Below, piece by piece: positions 8,101 to 16,320 of a stretch of DNA of 64,000 bases. The position numbers and the translations under genes were made by a program. The notes under the pieces were generated by a model. It did no database searches. It saw only the letters and a program-made list of their open reading frames with translations, and was not told the origin of the DNA. Position 1 is the first letter of the stretch, and each line of letters begins with the position of its first letter. This stretch comes from Chloroflexota bacterium (GTDB taxonomy: Bacteria > Chloroflexota > JAHJIN01): the NCBI GenBank assembly GCA_018823415.1, contig JAHJIN010000501.1:1-64000 (forward strand), read 5' to 3'.

Positions 8101-9741
8101 CTACTTGCCTACAAAGGGCAGCCAGGCCCATCGCTGTTCGCCGGACTTGTGTTGCTTGGAAGACCGGCGGCGGCGCTTGCCCCCATCCTCGGAGGAATAA
8201 TAGTAATAGTAATAACCAGAGCCGCTACGGCTGGTCTTGAGGCGGTTCAACACCGCGCCCAGCACGTGTACGCCCACCTGGTCCAGCATGGCCTTGGCGC
8301 GCTCGGCCTCGCCCCGGCGCGTGTCGCCGGCGTCCACCACCAACAAGACACCGTCCACCTGAGAGCCAAGCACGGCCGCGTCGGTGACGGCTAACGCCGG
8401 TGGACTGTCAAACAAGACCACATCGGCGTGCTCTTTGAGGAGACGGATCACCTCGGCCATGCGCCGCGAGCCCAGCAGTTCAGCCGGGTTGGGCGGGATC
8501 GGCCCGCAGGTGAGCAACCCCAGGTTCTTCACGGGCGTGGGGGCCAAGAACATCTCGACGTTGGAGGCGTCGGCCACCAGGAGATTGGTCAACCCCATGG
8601 CATTGGGGGCTTCAAAGATCTTGTGCTGCACCGGGCGCCGCAAATCCGAATCCACAATGATCACACGCTTGCCAGACTCGGCCAGGGCCACACCCAGGTT
8701 GGCAATAGTGGTGCTCTTGCCTTCGCTGGGGCTGGAACTCGTCACCATCAGGGTCCGCAACGGTTCGTCTACGCTGGAGAACTCGATATTGGTGCGCAAC
8801 ACGCGGTACGCTTCGGCGATATGGGATTTGGGATGGGCGGCCACGATGAGCGTTTCGGGCGCAGATTTGGCCGGATTGATGCGGGCGATGCTGCCCAAGG
8901 TGGGCATAGCTAATACACTCTGCACATCCTCGGAGGTCTTGAGTGTGTCGTCCAGGTATTCCACCAAAAAGGCCACGCCCACGGCCAGGGCCAGACCCAC
9001 AGCCGCCGCCAGCAGGGTATTGGTCATGCGGTTAGGCCCCACCTGACGGCCCATCTGGGCCGCATCCACCACCGTAACCGTGTTGATCATTTGGGCCTCA
9101 GTCAGGCGCAACGTTTCATAGTTGCGCACCAACCCCACGTAACTGCTCTGATACTGGGCCAGAATGGTTTCCAGGCGCTTGATCTCGGCCTGACGGGCCT
9201 CTTCCGACAGATTGGCGCCGGCAGCTCCGCTCTTGTAAGCTTGTAGCGCCGTCGTCGTCGCCTCGATATCCTTGGTGGTCAGGGCCATTTCGGCTTCCAG
9301 GCTCTGCCGCGAACTGGCAAAGCGGCCGCGCTGGGTCTCATCATTGTAGCGAATGAAAACCGCCGCCACCTCGTTGGCGATGGCCTGAGCGCGTTCAGCA
9401 TTGCTGTCGGAGACATAGATCTGGAGCAACTGCGTGTCGCCCACTGCGCTCACACTCACCGCCGGGGGATAAGGCAGGCCCAGATTTTGCTGCACCTGTC
9501 CCAGCACCGCGCGCGACTGGATGACCTGCGCATAGGTTTCAGCCAGCCGCTGGCTGGCGATGATGCTCGAATAGTCGGTCACGCCAGTCCGGGCCTGGTC
9601 GATCATGAGCACGGTGCGGGATTGATACGTGGGAGGGATGGTGGATGTAACCAGGTAGGCCGTTCCACCGGCCAGGATCAGCCCCAGAACCGCCAACCAC
9701 CACCACTTGCGCACCAAATTTAGATATTGCCGTAATTCCAT
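8101..9741 (-). CDS. Polysaccharide chain-length/export tyrosine autokinase (BY-kinase)
   Basis: 546 residues, Wzz-CpsD fusion type. The N-terminal Wzz domain starts with MELRQYLNLVRKWWWLAVLG (first transmembrane helix 12-34) and ends with a second helix at about 241-261. The cytoplasmic kinase has Walker A SSSPSEGKSTT (335-345), Walker A' IIVDSDLRRP (361-370) and Walker B VVLFDSPP (441-448). A tyrosine cluster (residues 510-515, six Tyr) is the autophosphorylation tail, followed by a basic stretch. These kinases control exopolysaccharide length and export and are dephosphorylated by CpsB-type phosphatases such as the one at 15463-16245. The ATG at 9741 is chosen over an upstream TTG. A promoter lies at 9792-9820. 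Confidence 0.93.
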   Translation of the reverse strand: MELRQYLNLVRKWWWLAVLGLILAGGTAYLVTSTIPPTYQSRTVLMIDQARTGVTDYSSIIASQRLAETYAQVIQSRAVLGQVQQNLGLPYPPAVSVSAVGDTQLLQIYVSDSNAERAQAIANEVAAVFIRYNDETQRGRFASSRQSLEAEMALTTKDIEATTTALQAYKSGAAGANLSEEARQAEIKRLETILAQYQSSYVGLVRNYETLRLTEAQMINTVTVVDAAQMGRQVGPNRMTNTLLAAAVGLALAVGVAFLVEYLDDTLKTSEDVQSVLAMPTLGSIARINPAKSAPETLIVAAHPKSHIAEAYRVLRTNIEFSSVDEPLRTLMVTSSSPSEGKSTTIANLGVALAESGKRVIIVDSDLRRPVQHKIFEAPNAMGLTNLLVADASNVEMFLAPTPVKNLGLLTCGPIPPNPAELLGSRRMAEVIRLLKEHADVVLFDSPPALAVTDAAVLGSQVDGVLLVVDAGDTRRGEAERAKAMLDQVGVHVLGAVLNRLKTSRSGSGYYYYYYSSEDGGKRRRRSSKQHKSGEQRWAWLPFVGK

Positions 9742-9791
9742 TGACAACCCCTGTTATGAACTCTAACTCGGCCCACGTAGGACCGAACTGC

Positions 9792-9820
9792 ATTTTAGCA
9801 CATAGCCCCCCAACGGTCAA
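9792..9820 (-). promoter_or_regulatory. Sigma-70-type promoter of the BY-kinase gene
   Basis: On the minus strand TTGACC (9815-9820), a 17-base spacer and TAAAAT (9792-9797) with an upstream TGC (extended -10). Five of six bases match in each box. It overlaps the end of the glycosylase gene and precedes the kinase start by about 45 bases from the expected transcription start. Confidence 0.7.
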
Positions 9821-10494
9821 GCGTTCTGCCGCCGCCGCTGGCGCCAGTCACAATCGGCACACAACGGGCAGCCATCACATACCGGGCGCGTGCGGCACCG
9901 CTCCTTGCCGTGCCGCACGATGAGTGCGTGGTACTCGTTAAACATGGGTACATCTTGGGGCAGGTGCCCGACGAACAATTGCTGCAATTCGTGATAGCGC
10001 GCCGAACTGGGTGCCAGGCCCAGCCGCCCCAAGATGTGCCGGGTATAGGCATCGATCACAAAGGCCGGACGTTCGGCGGCATAAAGCAGGATGCAATCCG
10101 CCGTTTCGGGGCCAACGCCGTGAACGTCCAGCAATTGGGCGCGCAGCGATGCGGTATCGAGCGCAAACAGCGCGTCCAGGCCCCCGTGCTGCGTCACCAA
10201 TTCGACCAGGGCATGCAGGCGACGGGCCTTGACGTTGAAATATCCGGCTGGCCGGATCAGGTTGGCCAGTTCGGCCGGGGATAGCGCCAACAAACCGGCC
10301 GGCGTAAGCGCGCCGGCCGTCTGCAAGTTGACGATGGCCTTTTCTACGTTGGTCCAGGCTGTGTTTTGGGTGAGGATGGCGCCCACCATGACCTCAAAGG
10401 CCGTGTCCCCCGGCCACCAGCCCTGGGGACCATAGGCCATCAACAGCCGATCATAAAGTGGGCGCAAGCGATGCCCCGGATCATCCGGCATCAT
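9817..10494 (-). CDS. Endonuclease III-related DNA glycosylase (MagIII/COG2231-like)
   Basis: About 225 residues of the HhH-GPD superfamily with an iron-sulfur loop. The helix-hairpin-helix reads DVHGVGPETADCILLYA and is followed by the catalytic aspartate in FVIDAYTRH. The lysine that gives endonuclease III its lyase activity is replaced (GPE rather than GPK), as in the monofunctional 3-methyladenine glycosylases of the MagIII type. Four cysteines, C-x5-C-x2-C-x5-C near the C-terminus, suit a 4Fe-4S cluster. The start is uncertain: the two ATGs at 10494 and 10491 overlap the end of rmlB by 11-14 bases. Its presence at the end of a polysaccharide operon is probably positional only. Confidence 0.85.
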   Translation of the reverse strand: MMPDDPGHRLRPLYDRLLMAYGPQGWWPGDTAFEVMVGAILTQNTAWTNVEKAIVNLQTAGALTPAGLLALSPAELANLIRPAGYFNVKARRLHALVELVTQHGGLDALFALDTASLRAQLLDVHGVGPETADCILLYAAERPAFVIDAYTRHILGRLGLAPSSARYHELQQLFVGHLPQDVPMFNEYHALIVRHGKERCRTRPVCDGCPLCADCDWRQRRRQNA

Positions 10495-11530
10495 CCGCTC
10501 GCAGTTCACGCACCAGAGCGGCCCGGTCTTCATAGTTGCGACGATACCATTCCTTGTACTCGCCGCTCTTGATCTTGCGCCACCACCACTCGTTGGCCTC
10601 GTACCAGCGGACGGTCTTTTCCAGCGCTTGCTCAAAGGTGTGCGCCGGCTCCCAGCCCAGGGCCTTGAGCTTGTCGCTGTTCAGCGAATAGCGCCGGTCG
10701 TGGCCGGGCCGGTCAGTCACAAACTGGATGAGCGAGCGCGGCTTGCCCAACAGGTCCAGCAGCAGGTATGTCATGTCCAGGTTCACGGTTTCCTGATCTG
10801 GCCCCACGTTGTATGCCTCGCCCGGCGTGCCGTGATGGAGCACCACATCGATGCCCTGACAGTGGTCGAGCACGTACTGGTAGGGGCGCACCTGGCGCCC
10901 GTCGCCATAGACCGGCAGGGGCAGGTCATCGATGGCATTGGTGATGAACAGGGGCACCACGTTTTCTGGGTACTGGTAGGGACCGATGTTGTTGGCCCCC
11001 CGGGTGACGGTGACGGGCACATTATAGGTGGTATGATAAGCCTGGCAGAGCAGTTCGGCGCCGGCCTTGCTGGCTGCATAAGGGCTGCGCGCCTCCAGCT
11101 TGTCCGTTTCTACCGACGAACCGTCCAGCACCTCGCCATACACTTCGTCGGTGCTCACGTGGTGCAGACGTTCCAGGCGCAGGTCTTTGACGACCTCGAG
11201 CAGCACATAGGTACCGTACACGTCGGTCCTGATAAAAGCGTCCGCGTCAATGATGGAGCGATCGACGTGCGTTTCGGCCGCAAAGTTGACGATGGTATCG
11301 ACGTCATACTCGCGCACCACCTTTTCTACCGCTGGCCGGTCGCAGATGTCGCCACGCACAAAGGCCAGGTAACGCGGATGGCCGTCCAGGTCGCGCAGGT
11401 TGTCCAAGTTGCCGCGATAGTTCAGCACATCATAGACCACGAACCGGTAATGCGGGTATTGCTCCAGCATATAGCGCAGGAAATTGGAGCCGATAAAGCC
11501 GGCTCCCCCGGTAATCAGCAGGTTTCTCAA
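10481..11530 (-). CDS. rmlB: dTDP-glucose 4,6-dehydratase
   Basis: 349 residues of the extended short-chain dehydrogenase family; it converts dTDP-glucose to dTDP-4-keto-6-deoxyglucose for dTDP-rhamnose and related sugars. The NAD-binding motif is TGGAGFIGSNF at the N-terminus. The catalytic Thr-Asp-Glu lies in STDEVYG and the Tyr/Lys pair in SPYAASKAG. RGANNIGPYQYPEN is a family signature. The RmlA partner is in the same operon (14367-15443). No rmlC or rmlD is visible, so the final sugar cannot be deduced. Confidence 0.96.
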   Translation of the reverse strand: MRNLLITGGAGFIGSNFLRYMLEQYPHYRFVVYDVLNYRGNLDNLRDLDGHPRYLAFVRGDICDRPAVEKVVREYDVDTIVNFAAETHVDRSIIDADAFIRTDVYGTYVLLEVVKDLRLERLHHVSTDEVYGEVLDGSSVETDKLEARSPYAASKAGAELLCQAYHTTYNVPVTVTRGANNIGPYQYPENVVPLFITNAIDDLPLPVYGDGRQVRPYQYVLDHCQGIDVVLHHGTPGEAYNVGPDQETVNLDMTYLLLDLLGKPRSLIQFVTDRPGHDRRYSLNSDKLKALGWEPAHTFEQALEKTVRWYEANEWWWRKIKSGEYKEWYRRNYEDRAALVRELRADDAG

Positions 11531-11544
11531 GATAGGCTCTCCCG

Positions 11545-11793
11545 TTACAGCTTTTTGCCGCGCCGGGCATAGGCCTCGCGGAGCAGGCTTTCCAGGTCCT
11601 CTGCCGTGAGCAGATAGGTTTCGGCCTTCATCTCACCCCGGCGCTCACGGCTGACGGACGTGCCCTGGAGGATGATGCCCTCTTCGGTTTCTAGCACCCG
11701 AACGTTGGAGAACTGTTGCTGGTCGACGTAATGGCCGATGGCACGCAGAATGTCCTGATAATCAGTGCGGTTCGTCCCGGAAAATAGTTTCAT
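11545..11793 (-). CDS. Small protein of unknown function, paralogue of the next upstream gene
   Basis: 82 residues, not recognised. It has a strong ribosome binding site (GGAGGTATACG-ATG) and aligns end to end with the 72-residue product of 11806-12024. Shared features are Y-x-x-IL-x-AIG-x-x-(V/I), a central strand VRVLETEEGIILQGTSV against ICILEVDGGMIVQGTGV, and a C-terminal (T/S)-x-(E/D)-(D/E)-L helix. No signal peptide, membrane helix or cysteines. The predicted alpha-beta-alpha order suggests a small folded domain, perhaps a heterodimer with its paralogue. It sits inside the polysaccharide operon between rmlB and the other small gene. Confidence 0.8.
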   Translation of the reverse strand: MKLFSGTNRTDYQDILRAIGHYVDQQQFSNVRVLETEEGIILQGTSVSRERRGEMKAETYLLTAEDLESLLREAYARRGKKL

Positions 11794-11805
11794 CGTATAC
11801 CTCCG

Positions 11806-12024
11806 TCACTTGGCCATCATCTTGGCCAGCTCATCGTGGCTAATCAGCTTGGTCTCCATCACGTATTGATACCCATCACGTGTAGAGGCCACGCCGGTGC
11901 CCTGGACGATCATGCCGCCATCCACTTCCAGGATGCAGATGTCGCGCCAGCCTTTTTCCTGAATGTGGTTGCCGATGGCCAACAGGATGGCCCCGTAATT
12001 GCCCTTTTTTTCGCTACCTGGCAT
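11806..12024 (-). CDS. Small protein of unknown function, paralogue of the downstream gene
   Basis: 72 residues, starting MPGSEKKGNYGAILLAIG after an ideal site (AAAGGAGGT, 7 nt before ATG). It is a tandem duplicate of the 82-residue protein at 11545-11793, with 12 bases between the two genes, so translation is likely coordinated. The core EVDGGMIVQGTGV is glycine-rich and probably a beta turn. I recognise no family. Its operon partners (PHP phosphoesterase, RmlB, B12 radical SAM) suggest a role tied to surface polysaccharide or its regulation, but this is inference only. Confidence 0.8.
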   Translation of the reverse strand: MPGSEKKGNYGAILLAIGNHIQEKGWRDICILEVDGGMIVQGTGVASTRDGYQYVMETKLISHDELAKMMAK

Positions 12025-12055
12025 GGTAACGTACCTCCTTTTTTATCATCGAACT

Positions 12056-12946
12056 TTAATACCGTTTTGAGCCGACCTGCGTCTCTGGCTCGTCTATCAG
12101 CGACCACGCACCGCTGACATGCCGCCGTCGAAATGTATGCACCGCCTCGAAACCGGCCCCGCGCGCGTGGGCCAGCGCCGCCGGCCAATCTCGCCCCAGG
12201 TCACCCGCGCAATGGGCGTCTGAACCCACCGTGAGGACGTGCACGCCGGCCGACCGGGCCTGGGCCAGCAGTTCCGCGCCGGGATACGGCTCGGGCAGGC
12301 CTTTGCGCAAGGCGCCGATGTTGATCTCCAGGCCCACGCCGTGCTCGACCAGGATCGCCAGCGCCGGCCCGGCCAGCTCGCGATGGACCGTCAACACGGC
12401 ATCGCCATAGGCAGCGCGTCCATAGAGCTTGTAGATGTCCAGGTGCCCGATCACATCGAACAAACCGCTGGCGGCTGCTTCGCCGACCAGGTCAAAGTAG
12501 CGCTGGGCCATCTGGTGCAGCGAGCGATGGGCAAAACAGCCGGGGGCCTCGGCCGGCGCCGAAAGACATTGATGGTCCAGGCAATGCACCGAGCCGATGA
12601 TGAAATCGAACGGGCGGCGGGCCAACGTTTCGGCGATCAGATCCGCCACGCCGGGAAAATAGTCCACTTCCAGGCCCAGTCCCACCCACAGGCCGTGGGG
12701 CAGCCCCCACTCGCGGGCGGCCAACACGTCGTCCACATAAGAGTCCAGGGCCGACGGGCTAGGCATCAGCCGCCCGTCCACCATCATCCAGCCTTCCACG
12801 TCGCGCCGGGCCGGGTCCAGATCATAGTGAGTGGTAAAGCAAATCTCGGTCAAGCCCAACTCGAGCGCGCGCCGGGTATAGTCCGCGATGGTGGCCCGGC
12901 CATCCGTATCAATCGAGTGTGAAGGGTGAATGTGATAGTCGAACAA
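12056..12946 (-). CDS. PHP-domain phosphoesterase, histidinol-phosphatase-like
   Basis: 296 residues of the PHP superfamily. Metal ligands are visible in YHIHPSHSIDTDG at the N-terminus, TTHYDLDP, GSVHCLDHQ in the middle, and GSDAHCAGDLGRDW near the C-terminus. This pattern is that of HisJ/HisK histidinol-phosphate phosphatases. In the absence of other his genes and inside a polysaccharide operon, the substrate may be another phosphate ester. The start appears to be TTG at 12946 because the HIH motif must lie near residue 5; no good ribosome binding site is seen. It is 26 bases downstream of the radical SAM gene. Confidence 0.85.
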   Translation of the reverse strand: MFDYHIHPSHSIDTDGRATIADYTRRALELGLTEICFTTHYDLDPARRDVEGWMMVDGRLMPSPSALDSYVDDVLAAREWGLPHGLWVGLGLEVDYFPGVADLIAETLARRPFDFIIGSVHCLDHQCLSAPAEAPGCFAHRSLHQMAQRYFDLVGEAAASGLFDVIGHLDIYKLYGRAAYGDAVLTVHRELAGPALAILVEHGVGLEINIGALRKGLPEPYPGAELLAQARSAGVHVLTVGSDAHCAGDLGRDWPAALAHARGAGFEAVHTFRRRHVSGAWSLIDEPETQVGSKRY

Positions 12947-12972
12947 GGTGCCGACCGGTGCCCCCGTTGTCG

Positions 12973-14364
12973 CTAGGCCCCGGCCAGCACGCGCCGCAGC
13001 TTGCGCACGACCTTGTCAGGCCGGGCATAGCGATCCCACTTGGCACGACTCCAGCGGCGCAGGGCGTTCGCCGGCTTGCGCCGCTGCGATTCGGCCAGCG
13101 CCCACTGGAGAAAGGCCGCATCGTGGCCCTTGACCTTGGGCGCGTCGGGGTTGCGTCGGTAGCTGTCGTGGTCGGTGATAAGAGACAGGTCGTGCTCCAG
13201 ACAATAGTCATAGAGATCGCTGCCGGGGTGGGGGGTATAGAATGCCGGGCTATAATAGTCCGGGTCGATCTCGCGGAGCATCGAGATAGTATCCCGCATC
13301 TCGGCCTCGGTTTCGGTGGGCAGGCCCAGCATGTAATTGGCCCAGATGGTGATGCCATAGCGCTTGCAGATGCGCCCGGCCTCCAGGTTAATGGCCCGGG
13401 TGGTGCCTTTGCGAATAAAGCGTAGCACGCGGTCGTTGCCGCTCTCAAAGCCGATGAAATAGCCGCGCAGGCCCACCTGCACCATGCGCCGCACCACGTC
13501 CTCGTGCCGCACGATGATGTCGGCCCGGCTCTGGCAAAAGAACGGCTGCGTGAACCCGGCCGCCTGGTACGCATCGCAAAAGGCCAGTACCCAGTCGCGG
13601 TCTTCGGTGAGGGTATCATCGTGGAACATGAAACTGGCAAAACCATACCGATCGCGCAGGTGCTCCAGTTCGCCCATCACGTGGGCCACGCTGCGCCGAC
13701 GCACCTTTTTGCCAAACAGGCGGCGCTCGGCCGGCTGGCAAAAGCTGCAATTGTAGCGGCAGCCCCGGCCGGCGATGATGGTGACGAACGGCGGCGGCAG
13801 TTCTTGGGCAAATGGCGCCTCGGGCGAATCCAGCTTGTAGCCCCACTTTCGCCACTCGTTCAGGAACAGGTCATGGTCCGAATAGGGCAGGCCGTCCAGG
13901 TCCGGCGGCTCGCCCACCAGCACCCGGTCGGCCGGGGGGGTCCCGGCCGCGATATCATTCAATAAGCGGGGGAACGTGACCTCGCCCTCATGCGTCACGA
14001 CATAGTCAATGCGCGACTCGGGCAGCACCTCATCCAGCATCAGCGTGGGATGCGGGCCGCCCACCACGATGGTGGCCTGGGGTAGCACCTCGTCGATGAT
14101 GCGCACGCATTCCATCACCGGGTTGAAATCGACGCTCATCATGGTGAGGCCGCACACCTGGGGCTGGCGCGCGGCCAGTTCCTGGCGAAAATGGTCCCAC
14201 CCGCGCAGCGCCCGCAGGTCCAGCAGGTTCACCTCGTGGCCGGCCTCCTGGGCCACGGCCGACAGGATCGCCAGGCCGTGGCTGATCCAACCCGAGTCCA
14301 TGCCCTGGCCGGTGCTATCGAAACCTTTGCCGGTGATCCCGGCATAGATCAGCGTGGTCTGCAT
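12973..14364 (-). CDS. B12-binding radical SAM protein
   Basis: 463 residues. The N-terminal cobalamin-binding domain (about 1-130) has VCGLTMMSVDF and VVGGPHPTLM. The radical SAM core begins with GRGCRYNCSFCQP, giving the CxxxCxxC cluster motif, and continues with FHDDTLTED and IGFESGND. Enzymes of this group carry out methylations or rearrangements using methylcobalamin and S-adenosylmethionine; the substrate here is unknown. Only 2 bases separate it from rmlA and 26 from the PHP gene, so it belongs to the polysaccharide operon. Modification of a sugar or lipid carrier is plausible but unproven. Confidence 0.9.
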   Translation of the reverse strand: MQTTLIYAGITGKGFDSTGQGMDSGWISHGLAILSAVAQEAGHEVNLLDLRALRGWDHFRQELAARQPQVCGLTMMSVDFNPVMECVRIIDEVLPQATIVVGGPHPTLMLDEVLPESRIDYVVTHEGEVTFPRLLNDIAAGTPPADRVLVGEPPDLDGLPYSDHDLFLNEWRKWGYKLDSPEAPFAQELPPPFVTIIAGRGCRYNCSFCQPAERRLFGKKVRRRSVAHVMGELEHLRDRYGFASFMFHDDTLTEDRDWVLAFCDAYQAAGFTQPFFCQSRADIIVRHEDVVRRMVQVGLRGYFIGFESGNDRVLRFIRKGTTRAINLEAGRICKRYGITIWANYMLGLPTETEAEMRDTISMLREIDPDYYSPAFYTPHPGSDLYDYCLEHDLSLITDHDSYRRNPDAPKVKGHDAAFLQWALAESQRRKPANALRRWSRAKWDRYARPDKVVRKLRRVLAGA

Positions 14365-14366
14365 GG

Positions 14367-15443
14367 CTACCGCCCGTTGGTGATGAGGCCGACCTTGCTG
14401 TTGTCGCCCAGCATCATCTTGTAGGCCCGGGGCTTGAGAGGGCTGCGGGTGATCTCGACGTTACGGCCAATGAGGCTATCTTCGATGCGCTGGTCAATGT
14501 GCAAAATCTTGGTATGTTCCAGCACGATGGAATGCTCGATCTCGCTGCAATCGACGATCGTGTGGTGATAGATGGCCGTGAACGGCCCGACATACGAGTT
14601 GACGATACGCGCATCGCGGCCAATGATGGCCGGCCCGCGAATCACGCTGTTGATGATCTCGGCGCCGGCCTCGATGGTGACTTTGCCGCTGAGTTGCGAA
14701 TCACGATCGACATAGCCTTCGACATAGGGTTCCAGCTCGTCCAGCACCAGCCGGTTGGCGTCCAGCATGTCGCCCGGCGCGCCGGTGTCGATCCACCATC
14801 CTTCGTGCACATAGGGATAGACCTGATACTGGTGATCCACCAGGTATTGGATGGCGTCGGTGATCTCGAGTTCGCCACGCCAGGAAGGCGCAATATTGTC
14901 CACCGCCTCCCAGATGTGGTGATCGAACATATAGATGCCCACCAACGCCAGGTTGGACCGGGGCTGGCGCGGCTTTTCCACCAGGCGCTCGATGCGACCG
15001 TCCCTGAGTTCGGCCACGCCGTATTGCTCGGGATGCTCGACCCGAGTGAGGACGATCTGCGAATTCCATTCGCTGTGCTCGAACTGGCGGATCAGGTTGG
15101 CGATGCCGCCCTGGATCACATTGTCGCCCAGGAACATGACAAAGCGATCATCGCCCAAAAAATCACGCGAGACCTTGACGGCGTGGGCCAGCCCCAGGGG
15201 TGCGTCTTGCTGGATGTACGTGATGTGCACATCCCACCGGCTGCCATCGCCGACGGCCTCTTTGATCTCGGGGGCCGTGTCGCCCACCACAATGCCAATG
15301 TCGTCGATCCCGGCGTCATGGATGGCCTCGATGACCCGGAACAGGACCGGCTTGTTCGCCACCGGCACCAGTTGCTTGGCGCTGGTGTAGGTAATGGGGT
15401 ACAGGCGGGTTCCCTTGCCGCCGCTCAAAACGAGTCCCTTCAT
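14367..15443 (-). CDS. rmlA: Glucose-1-phosphate thymidylyltransferase (long form)
   Basis: 358 residues. The nucleotidyltransferase signature LSGGKGTRLYPIT opens the protein, followed by KQLVPVANKPV and a catalytic-site aspartate in FLGDN. It makes dTDP-glucose, the substrate of RmlB. The extra C-terminal 100 residues (GKVTIEAGAEIINSVIRGPA and following hexapeptide-like repeats) form a left-handed beta helix, as in the long RmlA/StrD subgroup of actinobacteria, chloroflexi and archaea. The ATG at 15443 has CGGAGG upstream; the reading frame is open 81 bases further but without a site. Confidence 0.95.
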   Translation of the reverse strand: MKGLVLSGGKGTRLYPITYTSAKQLVPVANKPVLFRVIEAIHDAGIDDIGIVVGDTAPEIKEAVGDGSRWDVHITYIQQDAPLGLAHAVKVSRDFLGDDRFVMFLGDNVIQGGIANLIRQFEHSEWNSQIVLTRVEHPEQYGVAELRDGRIERLVEKPRQPRSNLALVGIYMFDHHIWEAVDNIAPSWRGELEITDAIQYLVDHQYQVYPYVHEGWWIDTGAPGDMLDANRLVLDELEPYVEGYVDRDSQLSGKVTIEAGAEIINSVIRGPAIIGRDARIVNSYVGPFTAIYHHTIVDCSEIEHSIVLEHTKILHIDQRIEDSLIGRNVEITRSPLKPRAYKMMLGDNSKVGLITNGR

Positions 15444-15462
15444 TTTTCCTCCGTGACGAGAA

Positions 15463-16245
15463 TTACCACAGGCGCCACCGGCGGCGTTTGGAATGCCGGG
15501 GCAAAGGTTCCGGCGGCGGCACAAACAGCCGTTCGTCGGCCAGGATGCGCGCCGGCATATCCGTCACCATCGCCTGCGCCCGGTCCTCTCCGATCAACTC
15601 GGCAGCCACAGCCACCGCCTCCGAAAGCCGCGGGCTGCGCTGACCGATGCCGTGCGCATCTGAGGCAATGACGTGCGCCAACCCGTGGGTCAAGAACAGG
15701 CGCGCCGTGTCCTGCACTTCCGAGCCAAAGACCCCAACCAGGCTGGCGGCAGTGAGTTGGGTCAGCACGCCGCGTTCTACCAAGGTGTAGAGCAGCTGGG
15801 GGTTCTTGATCACGGCCGTGTAGCGTTCGGGATGGGCGATGATGGGCACCAGGCCGGCCACCTGTAGCTCAAAGACGATTTGCTCCACATAGTGCGGATA
15901 TTGCTGCAAGGGGAACTCGAGGAGCAGGTAGCGGGTGCCGCCCAAGGTACAGCCCGGCTCACGGGTAATGCGCCGGGGTAGGTCAGGGGCGATATACACT
16001 TCCAAGCCGGGTACAATCACCAGATCCAGCCCATCGTCCTGACAGGCCGTTTGCAGTCGGTCCACCGACTCGCGCACCGCAGAGGGCAACTGCATCCACA
16101 CCCCCTCCACGCTGTGCGGCGTCGCCACGATGCGCCCCACGCCATCGGCGACCGCCATGCGGGCCATGTCCAACGCCTGGGCCATATCCTGAGCCCCGTC
16201 ATCAAAGCCGGGCAGGATGTGCGAGTGCAGGTCTATGTATGGCAT
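15463..16245 (-). CDS. cpsB: CpsB/CapC-family tyrosine-protein phosphatase
   Basis: 260 residues of the PHP-type bacterial tyrosine phosphatases (Wzb analogues of Gram-positives). Metal ligands: DLHSHILPGFDDGA, ATPHSVEGV, IIAHPERY and IASDAHGIG. It would remove phosphate from the tyrosine tail of the BY-kinase at 8101-9741, so cycles of phosphorylation set polysaccharide output. The start MPYIDLHSH at 16245 is preferred over an ATG 12 bases upstream, since that upstream stretch holds the GAGGG site. First gene of the operon under the 16275-16303 promoter. The C-terminus ends in a basic run. Confidence 0.92.
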   Translation of the reverse strand: MPYIDLHSHILPGFDDGAQDMAQALDMARMAVADGVGRIVATPHSVEGVWMQLPSAVRESVDRLQTACQDDGLDLVIVPGLEVYIAPDLPRRITREPGCTLGGTRYLLLEFPLQQYPHYVEQIVFELQVAGLVPIIAHPERYTAVIKNPQLLYTLVERGVLTQLTAASLVGVFGSEVQDTARLFLTHGLAHVIASDAHGIGQRSPRLSEAVAVAAELIGEDRAQAMVTDMPARILADERLFVPPPEPLPRHSKRRRWRLW

Positions 16246-16274
16246 GACATCCCTCATGTGGCGGCTTGGCAGTC

Positions 16275-16303
16275 AGTATACCGGCTTTTGTCCAGGCTGT
16301 CAA
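16275..16303 (-). promoter_or_regulatory. Sigma-70 promoter of the polysaccharide operon
   Basis: Minus strand TTGACA (16298-16303), 17-base spacer, TATACT (16275-16280). Eleven of twelve consensus bases match. The expected transcript starts about 25 bases before the cpsB start. Spacing downstream (2-26 bases between genes to rmlB) supports a single long transcript. Confidence 0.85.
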
Positions 16304-16320
16304 GAAAAGGAGAGCGCCGT

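Noticed and set aside
12056-12946. PHP protein as evidence of a histidine operon
   Set aside because: No other his gene nearby; context is polysaccharide synthesis, so the histidinol-phosphatase role is kept only as a family resemblance.
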